Notes: a model not told the origin generated them from the letters alone. A stretch of DNA of 64,000 nt from Brevundimonas sp. (GCF_027484365.1 NZ_JAIXTC010000026.1:62001-126000); one strand, 5' to 3'; shown: positions 37,682 to 46,389, counted from the first letter of the stretch. A program made the numbers and translations.

Positions 37682-38263
37682 CTAGCCCGCGCTGCGGGCG
37701 ATGCGTTCGACTTCCTTGCGTACCGCCGCCTCGACGATGCCGGGCAGGTTGGCGTCGAGCCAGTCTTTCAGCATCGGGCGCAGCAGGCTGCGGGCGAGGT
37801 CGTCGATCGTCGGGCCGACGCCGCCGGTCGGAACCGGCTCAGGCTGACGGAAGGCGGCTGACAGGCCCGCGAAGGCCGAGGCGGACGCCGCCGCCGCGCT
37901 GTCGCCGACCAGCGAGTCATAGGGCTCGGCCGGGGTGCTGGGGGCTGGACGCTCCGGCTCCGTGAAAGAGGTCGGGAAGGGCTCGGGTTCCGGGTCGGCC
38001 GGGGCCGTCACGTCCAGGTCGCCGATGGTCTCTGCAGCCGGGGCCTCGTAACGATCGGTCAGGTCGAGGATCTCTTCCTCTTCTTCTTCCGGTTCCGGCT
38101 CAGGGACCGGGGGCGCCGCATCCATCACGACCGGCGCGGGTTCCGGCTCGGGCTCGGGCGCCGGCGTCGCTTCAGCCGCAGGGGCGTCGTCTTCAGAGAT
38201 AATCCGGCGGATGGACGCCAGGATCTCTTCCATCGTCGGTTCTTGGGCGGTGGTGTCGGTCAT
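37682..38263 (-). CDS. popZ: Polar organising protein PopZ
   Basis: PopZ self-assembles into a polar microdomain that anchors the centromere through ParB and recruits cell-cycle regulators. The 193-residue product has the canonical N-terminal helix EPTMEEILASIRRIISEDDA. A long acidic Pro/Glu-rich disordered linker follows (about 25-120). The C-terminal helices DLARSLLRPMLKDWLDANLP and IVEAAVRKEVERIAR mediate oligomerisation. The size and order match Caulobacter PopZ (about 177 aa). It lies between tolC and valS, an order I associate with Caulobacter. Confidence 0.94.
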   Translation of the reverse strand: MTDTTAQEPTMEEILASIRRIISEDDAPAAEATPAPEPEPEPAPVVMDAAPPVPEPEPEEEEEEILDLTDRYEAPAAETIGDLDVTAPADPEPEPFPTSFTEPERPAPSTPAEPYDSLVGDSAAAASASAFAGLSAAFRQPEPVPTGGVGPTIDDLARSLLRPMLKDWLDANLPGIVEAAVRKEVERIARSAG

Positions 38264-38369
38264 ATTCGGGCCTTCGAAGAACCTGCGCCGGCCGCCTTGG
38301 GCCCACGCGTGACGAACGAGTTATATCGGAGCCTGCGCTCAGCCCTGCCCCAAATCATTTCGTCGCACC

Positions 38370-38397
38370 AACGCCCTTTGGAATCAACGGGCGTTTT
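38370..38397 (+). terminator. Hairpin with T tract between popZ and tolC
   Basis: AACGCCC (38370-38376) pairs with GGGCGTT (38389-38395) and is followed by TTC on the plus strand. Neighbouring genes run on the minus strand, where the T tract is lost, so a termination role for tolC is doubtful. Confidence 0.3.
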
Positions 38398-38422
38398 CGC
38401 CTGATTGGTTAATCCGCCGACG

Positions 38423-39952
38423 TCAGTTTGAGTTCGGCGCGGTCCGAACGATCTCACCGTCAAGCTGGGTGTCGATCGGCGCATTCTCCGTCTCGTTGGC
38501 CGGCGTGATCGCCGGCGCGGCGATGCGATCGAGCGTCTCGACCAGACCATCCCACGGCACGGCGCCGCGCAGCCGGACGCGTCCGGCGTTCACGGCCGGA
38601 TCATAGATCTCGATCGCGGGATTCAGGTCCTCGCCGCTCAGCCGACCCATGGAAGTCAGCAGCGACGCCTGGGCGACGTAGAGATTGCGCTTGGCCACGG
38701 CCAGGTTGATCTCGGCGTTGCGCAGCTCCAGCTCGCCGTTCAGTACGTCGAGGGTGGTGCGCAGACCGACCTGCTGCTCCTGACGGACCCCCTCGGCAGC
38801 CACGCGTGCGGCGCTGACGCCCGCGACGCCCGCTTCCAGCTGCGAACGGTTCGAGACGACCTGGGCATAGGCGCTCGAGACGCCCTGCAGGACGGACCGC
38901 TTCTGGCGATCGATCTCGATCTTGGCGGCGTTGGCCTGTTCCAGGGCCTGGGCGACGCGGGAGCTGTTCAGACCGCCGGTGAAGAGCGGCACCGACAGGC
39001 TGACGCCGGCCTGGAAGGTGTTGGTCCGGTCCGACAGATCGAAGCCGTTGACGGGCGTCGAACCGCCATAGGAACTCGAAAGACCCACGGAAGGTAGATA
39101 GGCCGAACGGGCCTGGGCGTGACGGGCCTCGGCTTCCTGCAGCTGGTACTCGGCCGCCAGCAGGTTGGGGTTCTCGGCAAGCCCGATGTCGAGGGCGGCG
39201 TCGAAATCGGTCGGCACACCCGGCAGGGGCGGCGGCGCTTCCAGATTGGTCGGGGCCTGGCCGACGACCGCGGCATAGGAGGCGCGCGAAACGGACAGCT
39301 GGGCCTGGGCGCCGGCGAGGTCGGCTTCGGACTGGGCCAGACGGGCCTCCGACTGGGACACGTCGGTGCGGGTGATCTCCCCAACCTCGAAGCGCGCGTT
39401 CGATTCGTCGAGCTGGCGACGCAGAACGGCAAGGTTGGCTTCGCGGATGCGCAGGATTTCGACGTCGCGCTGCACGTCGACATAGGCCTGGATCACAGCG
39501 CCCAGGACCTGCTGCTCGATGCTGCGCAGGGATTCGCGGCCGCTCAGAACCGACGCCTCTGCGGCGTCGATGCCGCGCGCGATCCGACCACCCGAATAGA
39601 GGGTCTGGTCCACGCCGATGCTGGCGCCGATCGAATCGGTTTCGCTCGTGCTGCGCGAGGCGGGAATGTCGTCGACGCCGTCGCCATTGAGGTCGATCCC
39701 GGCGACAGGCTGGTCGCGGTGGGTATAGCTGGCCGAGCCGCTGACGGACAGCGTCGGGCGCAGGCCGGCGCGGGCCTGGGGCACCGCTTCGTCCAGAGCA
39801 CGCTGCTGGGCGCGCTGACCCTGAAGGGTCGGATTGGTGCGGTAGGCCAGGGCAATGGCCTCCTGCAGGGTTTCGGCCCACGCAGGCGCGGCCAGACCCG
39901 CGGTAACGGCGATCAGGGCGACGGAGGCGAGTGCGCGCGAGCGTTTGAACAT
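38423..39952 (-). CDS. tolC: TolC-family outer-membrane efflux/secretion protein
   Basis: Outer-membrane channel for type I secretion and efflux pumps. The 509-residue protein has a signal peptide (ALIAVTAGLAAPAWA). Two OEP repeats follow with the typical start ETLQEAIALAYRTNPTLQGQ and paired coiled-coil segments (about 150-250 and 350-440). QEQQVGLRTTLDVLNGELEL is a conserved family block in the second half. The C-terminal 60 residues are a Pro/Asn-rich tail. No ABC exporter or membrane-fusion partner is present nearby, so it probably serves several systems. It lies upstream of popZ on the same strand. Confidence 0.93.
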   Translation of the reverse strand: MFKRSRALASVALIAVTAGLAAPAWAETLQEAIALAYRTNPTLQGQRAQQRALDEAVPQARAGLRPTLSVSGSASYTHRDQPVAGIDLNGDGVDDIPASRSTSETDSIGASIGVDQTLYSGGRIARGIDAAEASVLSGRESLRSIEQQVLGAVIQAYVDVQRDVEILRIREANLAVLRRQLDESNARFEVGEITRTDVSQSEARLAQSEADLAGAQAQLSVSRASYAAVVGQAPTNLEAPPPLPGVPTDFDAALDIGLAENPNLLAAEYQLQEAEARHAQARSAYLPSVGLSSSYGGSTPVNGFDLSDRTNTFQAGVSLSVPLFTGGLNSSRVAQALEQANAAKIEIDRQKRSVLQGVSSAYAQVVSNRSQLEAGVAGVSAARVAAEGVRQEQQVGLRTTLDVLNGELELRNAEINLAVAKRNLYVAQASLLTSMGRLSGEDLNPAIEIYDPAVNAGRVRLRGAVPWDGLVETLDRIAAPAITPANETENAPIDTQLDGEIVRTAPNSN

Positions 39953-40082
39953 GACAGTATCCCGATGGGCGTCGTGGACGGCGCCGAAATCTCTTCGCAG
40001 GCCTAGTGCGTGACCGACTACAGCTACGCCAGTTAAGTTTTTTTCACGCGACCGCCAGCCGATTGCATCGAAACCGCGGCAA

Positions 40083-40712
40083 TCAGAGGGCGAATGCGGG
40101 CGCCGGTGTCATTTCGGCCAGCACCGGCGGGGCCGCGTCGAAAAGTTCGCGGCGCGACACGCCCTCGCGACCCTTCACATAGAGGACCGCCCGCCCGTTC
40201 GGGCCAGGACGCTCGACCACCGCCAGACGGCCGCCAACACGCAGCGCCGCCAGCCACGCCGTCGGCCGAACGGCGACCGCGCCTTCGGAGACGATGATGT
40301 CCCAGTCCTGCCCGGCAGGTTGCGACAGGGGCGCGACGGCGGAGGCGACGCCGGCCTCGGCAAGAGCCGGTCCGACCACGTCGAGCACGGACGCCTCGGA
40401 TTCCTGGGCCGTCACGGAGAGCTTCATCGCGGCCAGGACGGCGGCCGCATAGGGGCCGGCGATCGCCAGGGCGGTCTCGCCCTCACGGGCATCCAGCGCC
40501 TGAATCAGCTTTGAGACTTCGCGGGCCTGCATCAGCCGGCGACCCGCCGCGATCTCGACCTCGACCTCGCCATAGGCGGCGAAGGCCTGGTCCGGGGCGC
40601 AATAGCGTTCGCGCGGCACGGTCATCAGGGCGGCCTGGAGCGTGCGGTCGGTGACGTCATTCACCCGGACCTGGGAGTCCACCATGACTTTGCGAGCGGC
40701 GGCGTAATCCAT
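40083..40712 (-). CDS. Pcm-like protein (degenerate isoaspartate methyltransferase family)
   Basis: A 209-residue relative of protein-L-isoaspartate O-methyltransferase. The N-terminal block ARKVMVDSQVRVNDVTDRTLQAAL and VPRERYCAPDQAFAAYGEVEV match the family. The SAM-binding glycine loop (normally G-x-G-S-G-Y) is replaced by LAIAGPYAAAVLAAM. The expected later acidic motif is also weak. It may have lost methyltransferase activity and kept another role. It lies upstream of tolC on the same strand with a 130-bp gap. Confidence 0.82.
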   Translation of the reverse strand: MDYAAARKVMVDSQVRVNDVTDRTLQAALMTVPRERYCAPDQAFAAYGEVEVEIAAGRRLMQAREVSKLIQALDAREGETALAIAGPYAAAVLAAMKLSVTAQESEASVLDVVGPALAEAGVASAVAPLSQPAGQDWDIIVSEGAVAVRPTAWLAALRVGGRLAVVERPGPNGRAVLYVKGREGVSRRELFDAAPPVLAEMTPAPAFAL

Positions 40713-40867
40713 GTGACGCGGAATCCCTGAATCGAAAGCGACCGGCCGGGCCGGAAATCTGCCGCGCTTATAGGTCCGTGCGTGTCCTGCGACAATCGCG
40801 TTGCAGCCACGGACCCGATCTGATAGCGAACGCCCCTCGCGATCTGGGGGCTTTTACAAACCCCTAT

Positions 40868-40941
40868 GGCCTGATGGCGGAGTGGTGACGCAGAGGACTG
40901 CAAATCCTTGCACCCGGGTTCGATTCCCGGTCAGGCCTCCA
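40868..40941 (+). tRNA. tRNA-Cys (anticodon GCA)
   Basis: A 74-nt tRNA with encoded CCA. The acceptor stem GGCCTGA pairs with TCAGGCC and the discriminator base is T, the cysteine identity base. The anticodon loop CTGCAAA gives GCA, and the T arm contains GGTTCGATTCC. Confidence 0.96.
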
Positions 40942-40971
40942 TCGCGATCTCATCGAGATCGATGATGAAAA

Positions 40972-41088
40972 TCAGATCGGCGCGGTCATCCAGCCGATCG
41001 CGCCGGCGCCGCCGACAGCCGCCGCCACGACACCGATCGCGACCGCGATCCGCACATTGCGGCTCATGAACCCCAGAATAGCAGCCAT
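40972..41088 (-). CDS. Small membrane protein, 38 aa
   Basis: A 38-residue ORF starting MAAILGFMSRNVRIAVAIGV. It contains one Ala/Gly/Val-rich membrane helix (about residues 13-33) and ends GWMTAPI. A strong GGGGAGG ribosome binding site precedes the ATG by 5 nt, unusual for a chance ORF. It sits alone between tRNA-Cys and a TrmH-family gene. No family is recognised. Its small size and Gly-rich helix resemble stress-type small membrane proteins, but function is unknown. Confidence 0.6.
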   Translation of the reverse strand: MAAILGFMSRNVRIAVAIGVVAAAVGGAGAIGWMTAPI

Positions 41089-41175
41089 GTCGTCCTCCCC
41101 GGACGTCCATAGCGACACGGAAAGCGACGTTCATCAAGGTGTATGAAGCGTTAACACGCTGAAATCACGCCGCTG

Positions 41176-41994
41176 TCAGCGAACCGTCACCGACGTGACC
41201 TGATAGAGGGCCAGGGCGCTGGTTACGGCGACGTTCAGGGAATCGAAGCCGCCCGCCATCGGGATGCCCACCGTCCTCACACGCGCCATAATCTCCGACG
41301 GCAGCCCCGGCCCTTCCGACCCGACCAGAATGGCCCTGCGCCCGCCCGCCGCCAGACCGGACAGTGGCTCCGTCGCGCCGGGCGACAAGGCGATCACCTG
41401 GAACCGGGCCGCCTGCAGGGCCACGATCAGATGGTCCAGCGAGGCGGCGCCGGCGCCCGGTGTCCTCAGAACGGCCCCGACCGACACCCGGATCGCCTTG
41501 CGATAGAAGGGATCGCAGCAGCGCTCGTCCCTCAGCACCGCCGCCGCACCGAAGGCCGCGGCGTTCCGGAAAAGCCCGCCCATATTGTCGTGATTGCCGA
41601 TCCCGGCGCAGGCCAGGACGACACAGTCCTCCGGCAGGTCGGCGAGGACCGCCTCGACCGGTCGTTCGACCGGCTTCTCGCCGAGCGCCAGCAGACCGCG
41701 GTGCAGGGGAAAGCCGGCGATGGCGTCCATGACCGCCTGGGAGGCCGCATAGACGGGCGTCTCGGGGCCCGCCGCCGCGATCAGGTCCTTCTGGGCCTCA
41801 AGCCGATTCGCCGCGATGAGCAGCGACCGCGCCCGGCACAGGGACGCGGGCGACAGAAGGGTGCGGATCACCACCTCCCCCTCCGCCACGAACAGTCCTT
41901 CGCGTCCCGTCAGGTCGCGCTCGCGGATATCGCGATAGGCGGCCACGCGGGGATCCGAGGGGTCGTCGATGAACTGAACGCTGTTGGCTGACAT
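41176..41994 (-). CDS. TrmH-family RNA methyltransferase
   Basis: A 272-residue SPOUT methyltransferase. After an N-terminal binding domain (LTGREGLFVAEGEVVIRTLL) come the SPOUT motifs: CAGIGNHDNMGGLFRNAAAFG, RAILVGSEGPGLPSEIM, and IPMAGGFDSLNVAVTSALALY. The catalytic arginine is the R of LFRNAAAF. The ATG at 41994 (MSANSVQFIDD) was chosen because the reading frame upstream runs antisense through tRNA-Asn. The target RNA is unknown. Confidence 0.92.
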   Translation of the reverse strand: MSANSVQFIDDPSDPRVAAYRDIRERDLTGREGLFVAEGEVVIRTLLSPASLCRARSLLIAANRLEAQKDLIAAAGPETPVYAASQAVMDAIAGFPLHRGLLALGEKPVERPVEAVLADLPEDCVVLACAGIGNHDNMGGLFRNAAAFGAAAVLRDERCCDPFYRKAIRVSVGAVLRTPGAGAASLDHLIVALQAARFQVIALSPGATEPLSGLAAGGRRAILVGSEGPGLPSEIMARVRTVGIPMAGGFDSLNVAVTSALALYQVTSVTVR

Positions 41995-42050
41995 TTCCCG
42001 TTGCACAATCAAGAAGGCCGCTGCTATAGGCCCGCCTCCCGAGCCCCTGT

Positions 42051-42125
42051 TCCGCGGTAGCTCAGTGGTAGAGCAGCCGACTGTTAATCGGCTGGTCGTA
42101 GGTTCGAATCCTACCCGCGGAGCCA
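42051..42125 (+). tRNA. tRNA-Asn (anticodon GTT)
   Basis: A 75-nt tRNA including GCCA. The acceptor stem TCCGCGG pairs with CCGCGGA. The D arm is AGCTCAGTGGTAGAGC, the anticodon loop CTGTTAA gives GTT, and the T arm contains GGTTCGAATCC. Confidence 0.97.
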
Positions 42126-42230
42126 CTCGGCGCTTTAGCCCGATTTCGAGACGGCGCTACCGCCTTTCTGGCGGACACACAGGCAAGGCAGACCATCAGC
42201 GCCGTCCCGGCCGCAACCGAGGCTTGGCTC

Positions 42231-43544
42231 ATGATTTCGCGCCCCGCGACGATCGGCATCGACTTCGGCACCACCAATACGGTCGTGGCTCTCTCTGGCG
42301 AAGACGGCGAGGCCATCGTGGTGCGGTTCGAGGCGCCGGGCGGTGAGGTCGCCACCTTCCGGTCGACATTGAGCTTCCAGCTACACCCCGGTCCGGGCGG
42401 CTCGACGCCCGAGCGTGTCGTCGAGGCCGGCCCCTGGGCCATCGAGGCCTATGTCGAGGATCCGCTCGACACCCGCTTCATCCAGTCGTTCAAGACATTC
42501 GCCGCCAGCGCCGCCTTCACCGAGACGGTCATCGACAACCGTCGCTACGGGTTCGAGGATCTGCTGGCGGCCTTTCTTCTGCGCCTCCGTCACCATGCAG
42601 GTGCCCCCATGGACGTCCTGCCGCCCCGCGTCATCGTCGGGCGGCCGGTGACCTTCGCCGGCGGATCGCCGGACGCGGATCTGGCCTTGCAGCGGTACCA
42701 GACCGCCTTCGCCCGGCTGGGCTTCACCGACATCCGCTATGCCTACGAACCCATCGGCGCAGCCTTCTTCTTCGCCCGCAATCTGACCGAACCGGCCACC
42801 GTTCTCGTCGCCGACTTCGGCGGCGGCACCAGTGACTTCTCCATCGTCCGCTTCGAGCCCTCGCCCGAGGGCCTTCGATCGACCCCGCTGGCGCGCTCTG
42901 GCGTGGGCGTGGCCGGCGACGCCTTCGACTACCGGATCATCGACCAGTTGGTCTCGCCGACCCTGGGCAAGGGCGGGTCCTACCGGACGTTCGGAAAGGT
43001 TCTGCCAATCCCGCAACGCTACTTCGCCGCTTTCGCCCGCTGGGACCAGCTGGCCCTGTTGCGCGCCTCGCGCGACATGAAGGACATCCGCGCCCTGGCC
43101 CGCACCGCCGTGGAGCCGGACAAGGTCTGCCGTCTGATCGAGGTGCTCGACGACAACCACGGCTATGCCCTCTACCAGGCGGTCTCGCTCCTCAAGACGG
43201 ACCTGTCGGCCGAGGAGACCGCGACCTTCGTCTTCGAGGCCGGGTCGATCCGGCTTGAGGCGGCCGTCGCCCGGTCGGAGTTCGAAGCCTGGATCGCGCC
43301 GGAGCTGGCCGCCATCGAGGGCGCGGTCGACCAGGCCATCGATCAGGCCGGTCTGCGGCCGGACGAAATCAACCGGGTCTTCCTGACCGGCGGCACCTCC
43401 TTCGTTCCGGCGGTGCGGGACATCTTCCACCGCCGTTTCGACTCCACAAAGATCGAGACCGGCGGCGAGTTCGAATCGATCGCCTCGGGACTGGCCCTGA
43501 TCGGGCGGGAAACGGACCTCGATCTCTGGACGGAGCGCCGCTGA
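42231..43544 (+). CDS. Hsp70-family protein (YegD-like)
   Basis: A 437-residue actin-fold ATPase resembling E. coli YegD. Nucleotide-binding landmarks are phosphate-1 IGIDFGTTNTVVAL (residues 8-21), VLVADFGGGTSDFSIV, and the adenosine motif RVFLTGGTSFVPAVRDIF. It ends soon after the ATPase domain and lacks the DnaK substrate-binding domain, so it is not a general chaperone. Its role is unknown. It starts about 100 bp after tRNA-Asn and is followed by the YcaQ-like gene on the same strand. Confidence 0.9.
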   Translation: MISRPATIGIDFGTTNTVVALSGEDGEAIVVRFEAPGGEVATFRSTLSFQLHPGPGGSTPERVVEAGPWAIEAYVEDPLDTRFIQSFKTFAASAAFTETVIDNRRYGFEDLLAAFLLRLRHHAGAPMDVLPPRVIVGRPVTFAGGSPDADLALQRYQTAFARLGFTDIRYAYEPIGAAFFFARNLTEPATVLVADFGGGTSDFSIVRFEPSPEGLRSTPLARSGVGVAGDAFDYRIIDQLVSPTLGKGGSYRTFGKVLPIPQRYFAAFARWDQLALLRASRDMKDIRALARTAVEPDKVCRLIEVLDDNHGYALYQAVSLLKTDLSAEETATFVFEAGSIRLEAAVARSEFEAWIAPELAAIEGAVDQAIDQAGLRPDEINRVFLTGGTSFVPAVRDIFHRRFDSTKIETGGEFESIASGLALIGRETDLDLWTERR

Positions 43545-43584
43545 CGAGACTCCCCCGGGATCGCCCTTTAGGGTCGGGGCGGAC

Positions 43585-44784
43585 ATGACCGAACAGATCT
43601 CGCCCGCCCTCGCCCGACGCATGGCCCTGGCCGCCCAGGGTTTCGGCAGACCCCGCCCCCCGACGGCAGGCAGCCGCCAGTTCCGCGACACGGCCCGGCG
43701 GCTGGGTGTGATCCAGATCGACAGCGTCAACGTCGTCAGCCGCACCCACTATCTGCCGGCCTTCTCACGCCTCGGCGACTATCCGCGCGCGCTGCTGGAA
43801 GCCGAGGCCTGGGGCAAAAGGCCGTCGCTGTTCGAATACTGGGGTCACGAGGCCTCGCTGATGCCTCTGGAGATCCAGCCCCTGATGCGCTGGCGGATGG
43901 AGCGGGCGCGCGACGGCCACGGCATCTGGACCGGCCTCAACCGCTTCGGCCGCGAACGCCGCGACTATATCGACGGCGTCCTGACTGAAATCGAACGGCG
44001 CGGCCCCGTCACGGGCGCCGACTTCGCTGCCGGCCCGCGGGGCAAGCCCGGCTGGTGGGAGTGGTCGGACGGCAAGCGCGCCCTGGAATGGCTGTTCTGG
44101 GCCGGGCTGATCACGACCAGGACCCGGCGGGGCTTCGAGCGGGTCTATGACCTCACCGAGCGCGTCATCCCCTCCGCGATTCGGGACCTGCCGACCCCGA
44201 CCGAGGCCGACGCCCAGCGGGCTCTGGTCCGGATCGCCGCCGCCGCCATGGGCGTCGCCACAACCGCCGACCTGCGCGACTATTTCCGCCTGCCGCTTCA
44301 GGACGCGCGAGACCGCGTCGCCGAACTGGTCGAGGAAGGCGATCTGGCCCCGGTCGTCGTGCCGGGCTGGAAAGGCGCCGCCTGGATCGCACCCGACGCC
44401 CGCAGGCCGCGCAGGATTCAGGGCGCCGCCCTCCTCTCCCCCTTCGACAACCTGATCTGGTTTCGCGACCGGTCCGAGCGGCTGTTCGACGTCCGCATCC
44501 GGCTGGAGATCTACACCCCGGCGCACAAGCGGGCGCACGGCTACTATGTCCTGCCCTTCCTCGAGGATGAGGCGGTCACGGCACGGGTCGATCTGAAGGC
44601 CGATCGTCAGGCCGGAGCCCTGCTGGTCCAGGCCGCCTGGCGCGAGCCGCTCGCGACACCCGAGACAGCCGCACGACTGGCTACGGAACTCGTCGGTATG
44701 GCGGGCTGGTTGGGTCTCGGCCGCGTCGCGGTCAAGCCGCGCGGTGACCTGGCGCCCGACCTGTCCGACGCCCTGCCGGGTTGA
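43585..44784 (+). CDS. ycaQ: YcaQ/AlkZ-like winged-helix DNA glycosylase
   Basis: A 399-residue HTH_42-superfamily protein. E. coli YcaQ and Streptomyces AlkZ remove alkylated bases and unhook interstrand crosslinks. The catalytic Q-x-D appears as QIDSVNVVSRTHYL (Q44 and D46). Three winged-helix units are expected. EYWGHEASLMPLEIQPLMRWR and LLSPFDNLIWFRDRSERLFD are family blocks. It follows the Hsp70-like gene by 40 bp and may share its transcript. No LexA box is visible ahead of it. Confidence 0.87.
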   Translation: MTEQISPALARRMALAAQGFGRPRPPTAGSRQFRDTARRLGVIQIDSVNVVSRTHYLPAFSRLGDYPRALLEAEAWGKRPSLFEYWGHEASLMPLEIQPLMRWRMERARDGHGIWTGLNRFGRERRDYIDGVLTEIERRGPVTGADFAAGPRGKPGWWEWSDGKRALEWLFWAGLITTRTRRGFERVYDLTERVIPSAIRDLPTPTEADAQRALVRIAAAAMGVATTADLRDYFRLPLQDARDRVAELVEEGDLAPVVVPGWKGAAWIAPDARRPRRIQGAALLSPFDNLIWFRDRSERLFDVRIRLEIYTPAHKRAHGYYVLPFLEDEAVTARVDLKADRQAGALLVQAAWREPLATPETAARLATELVGMAGWLGLGRVAVKPRGDLAPDLSDALPG

Positions 44785-44792
44785 TGCACAAG

Positions 44793-44818
44793 AAAAAGCC
44801 CGACGCGGACGCCGGGCT
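44793..44818 (-). terminator. Intrinsic terminator for the 44881 lipoprotein gene
   Basis: On the minus strand AGCCCGG and CGGGCT arms enclose a short GC-rich loop (CGTCCGCGT) and are followed by TTTTT. It lies 62 bp after the lipoprotein gene stop and also just after convergent ycaQ. Confidence 0.8.
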
Positions 44819-44880
44819 GAAGAAGTTCGGTGATGGTGGGTGTCCTCGAAGAGAACACACCAACGGTTGGCGTGAACCGG

Positions 44881-45618
44881 TTAACGAACCGTTGCCGGCT
44901 TGTCGGGGAACCAGGTTGACTGACGACCGCCGCCAGGACTCGACCAGGCGATGCTCCAGCCCGCTCCCGAGCGTCGCAATGTATCGGTCGTCGCGGCCCC
45001 GCCCGGAGCCGGCGCATAGGCGGTTCCGTCGACCGTGATCGGCGATGTGCCGTCCCCGGAGCCCGCAAGCCGCCAGCGCCCCTGGGCGTCCGCCCTCACC
45101 GTGCGCTGGACGTCCCCCGCGATGACGACCTCGGTCCCGCTCGGCGCCCGTCCGGAGACGAAAGCCGCCCGTCCGTCGGTGTCTACGGCGTCCAGACCTG
45201 ACCCGGCGTCGAGCCGCTGCGTCGGTGCGCCAATGGCCAGGAGAGCGATTGGCGACGAGGGGTCCGCACCGATCAGCAGACGGTAGGGCGCGGGAAACCC
45301 GGCCTGACCGACGCGCGCCTCCACGAGGAAAAGCATGTCCTGCGCCGGTCGCGGCACCCGCAACTCGAACCGTCCCTCTGCATCCGCCCCCACGGCATAG
45401 GCCAGATCGCCCGCGCCGCTGACCACAACGCGGCCCAGCGGCGACGCCTGCCCTCGCACGATCAGTTCACTCCCGCTTGAGGCGACCCCGTCGATCTCGG
45501 GCGGCATGACCCAGCCCGACTCCTGCGTCGTCTCGGCAGCCGGCGCGGTCTGGTCGCTGCAGGCCGAACCGGCCAGGGCGGCAAGCACGGCCAATGTCGA
45601 TGCGATCGGTCGTTTCAT
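44881..45618 (-). CDS. Probable lipoprotein with two Ig-like repeats
   Basis: A 245-residue exported protein of unknown function. The N-terminus MKRPIASTLAVLAALAGSAC looks like a lipoprotein signal ending at C20, although the residue three before the cysteine is glycine instead of the usual Leu/Val. Two related beta-sandwich repeats can be seen: VRGQASPLGRVVVSG...GADAEGRFEL and VSGRAPSGTEVVIAG...RADAQGRWRL. This pattern fits bacterial Ig-like or carboxypeptidase-regulatory folds that bind surfaces or polymers. The start at 45618 was chosen from the signal sequence. It is divergent from the LOG-family gene. Confidence 0.78.
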   Translation of the reverse strand: MKRPIASTLAVLAALAGSACSDQTAPAAETTQESGWVMPPEIDGVASSGSELIVRGQASPLGRVVVSGAGDLAYAVGADAEGRFELRVPRPAQDMLFLVEARVGQAGFPAPYRLLIGADPSSPIALLAIGAPTQRLDAGSGLDAVDTDGRAAFVSGRAPSGTEVVIAGDVQRTVRADAQGRWRLAGSGDGTSPITVDGTAYAPAPGGAATTDTLRRSGAGWSIAWSSPGGGRQSTWFPDKPATVR

Positions 45619-45705
45619 CCTGTCCGTCGGGTCTGTAGGACTGTTCGTCCAGATAGACCGGCGCGATCGGCCTGTCTCCAACCTTGCGCTTCGTCCCGAG
45701 GGTTC

Positions 45706-46311
45706 ATGTCGGCGTCCATTCCCACCATCGCTCCGTTCGAAGGCCACTCGGTCTGCCTCTTCTGCGGCTCTTCCGACGCCGCCGATCCCGTCTACACCCG
45801 GGCCGCCGCCGAATTCGGCGCGGCGACGGCGCGCGAGGGCTGGAGGCTGGTCTACGGCGGCGGCGGCGTGGGCCTGATGGGCGCGTCGGCCCGCGCGGCG
45901 CACGAGGCCGGCGGCCGGGTTGTCGGCATCATGCCCGCCTTCCTGCGCAGCCGCGAACGTCTGTTCGACGAGGTCGAAACCATCGTCGTCACCTCGATGC
46001 ACGAGCGCAAGCAGCTCATGTATGACCAGTCAGACGCTTTCGTGGTCGCACCCGGCGGTATCGGCACTCTGGAGGAGGTCGTGGAACTGCTGTCCTGGAA
46101 GCGACTGGACCTGCACGGCAAGCCGGTGATTTTCCTCAATATCGGCGGCTTCTGGGAGACGTTCTTCGCCCTCATGCGCCAGAGCGTGGAGACGGGCTTC
46201 ACCCCGGCGTCCTTCCTTCAGGCCTGGACGGTCTGCGACACGGTCGAGGCGGCGATCCTGGCGATGCGACATGCTGACGCTTCGCCGGCCTTGAAACATG
46301 ACCGACGATAA
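45706..46311 (+). CDS. LOG-family protein (cytokinin-riboside-monophosphate phosphoribohydrolase type)
   Basis: A 201-residue Rossmann-fold protein of the TIGR00730/LOG family. It is often labelled lysine decarboxylase-like, but LOG members hydrolyse nucleoside 5'-monophosphates to free base and ribose 5-phosphate. Signatures are SVCLFCGSS, LVYGGGGVGLMGA, and the catalytic PGGIGTLEEVVELLSWKRL with the conserved glutamate. The physiological substrate in bacteria is uncertain; nucleotide salvage is plausible. Confidence 0.92.
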   Translation: MSASIPTIAPFEGHSVCLFCGSSDAADPVYTRAAAEFGAATAREGWRLVYGGGGVGLMGASARAAHEAGGRVVGIMPAFLRSRERLFDEVETIVVTSMHERKQLMYDQSDAFVVAPGGIGTLEEVVELLSWKRLDLHGKPVIFLNIGGFWETFFALMRQSVETGFTPASFLQAWTVCDTVEAAILAMRHADASPALKHDRR

Positions 46312-46351
46312 GTAATCATTGGTAAGTCAGCGCCTCAGTCCGTTCTTTTTG

Positions 46352-46389
46352 AAAACTGGATTGACAGTTTTTAAAAACAACTCACTATG
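46352..46389 (+). promoter_or_regulatory. Promoter with an overlapping inverted repeat before the 46441 gene
   Basis: TTGACA (46361-46366) is a perfect -35 hexamer. With 17-nt spacing the -10 would be ACTATG (46384-46389), a modest match. AAAACTG (46352-46358) and CAGTTTT (46365-46371) form a 7-bp inverted repeat around the -35, suggesting an operator. The region is markedly AT-rich for this genome. Confidence 0.45.

Noticed and set aside
40931..41137. 68-codon minus-strand frame overlapping the 38-aa membrane ORF and tRNA-Cys.
   Set aside because: It has an Arg/Gly/Cys-rich translation, no ribosome binding site, and overlaps the tRNA. The 38-codon frame with GGGGAGG is the better candidate.
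41995..42126. N-terminal extension of the TrmH gene beginning MAPRVGFEPTTSRLTVG.
   Set aside because: This is the well-known false translation of an antisense tRNA gene; it lies over tRNA-Asn. The real start is at 41994.
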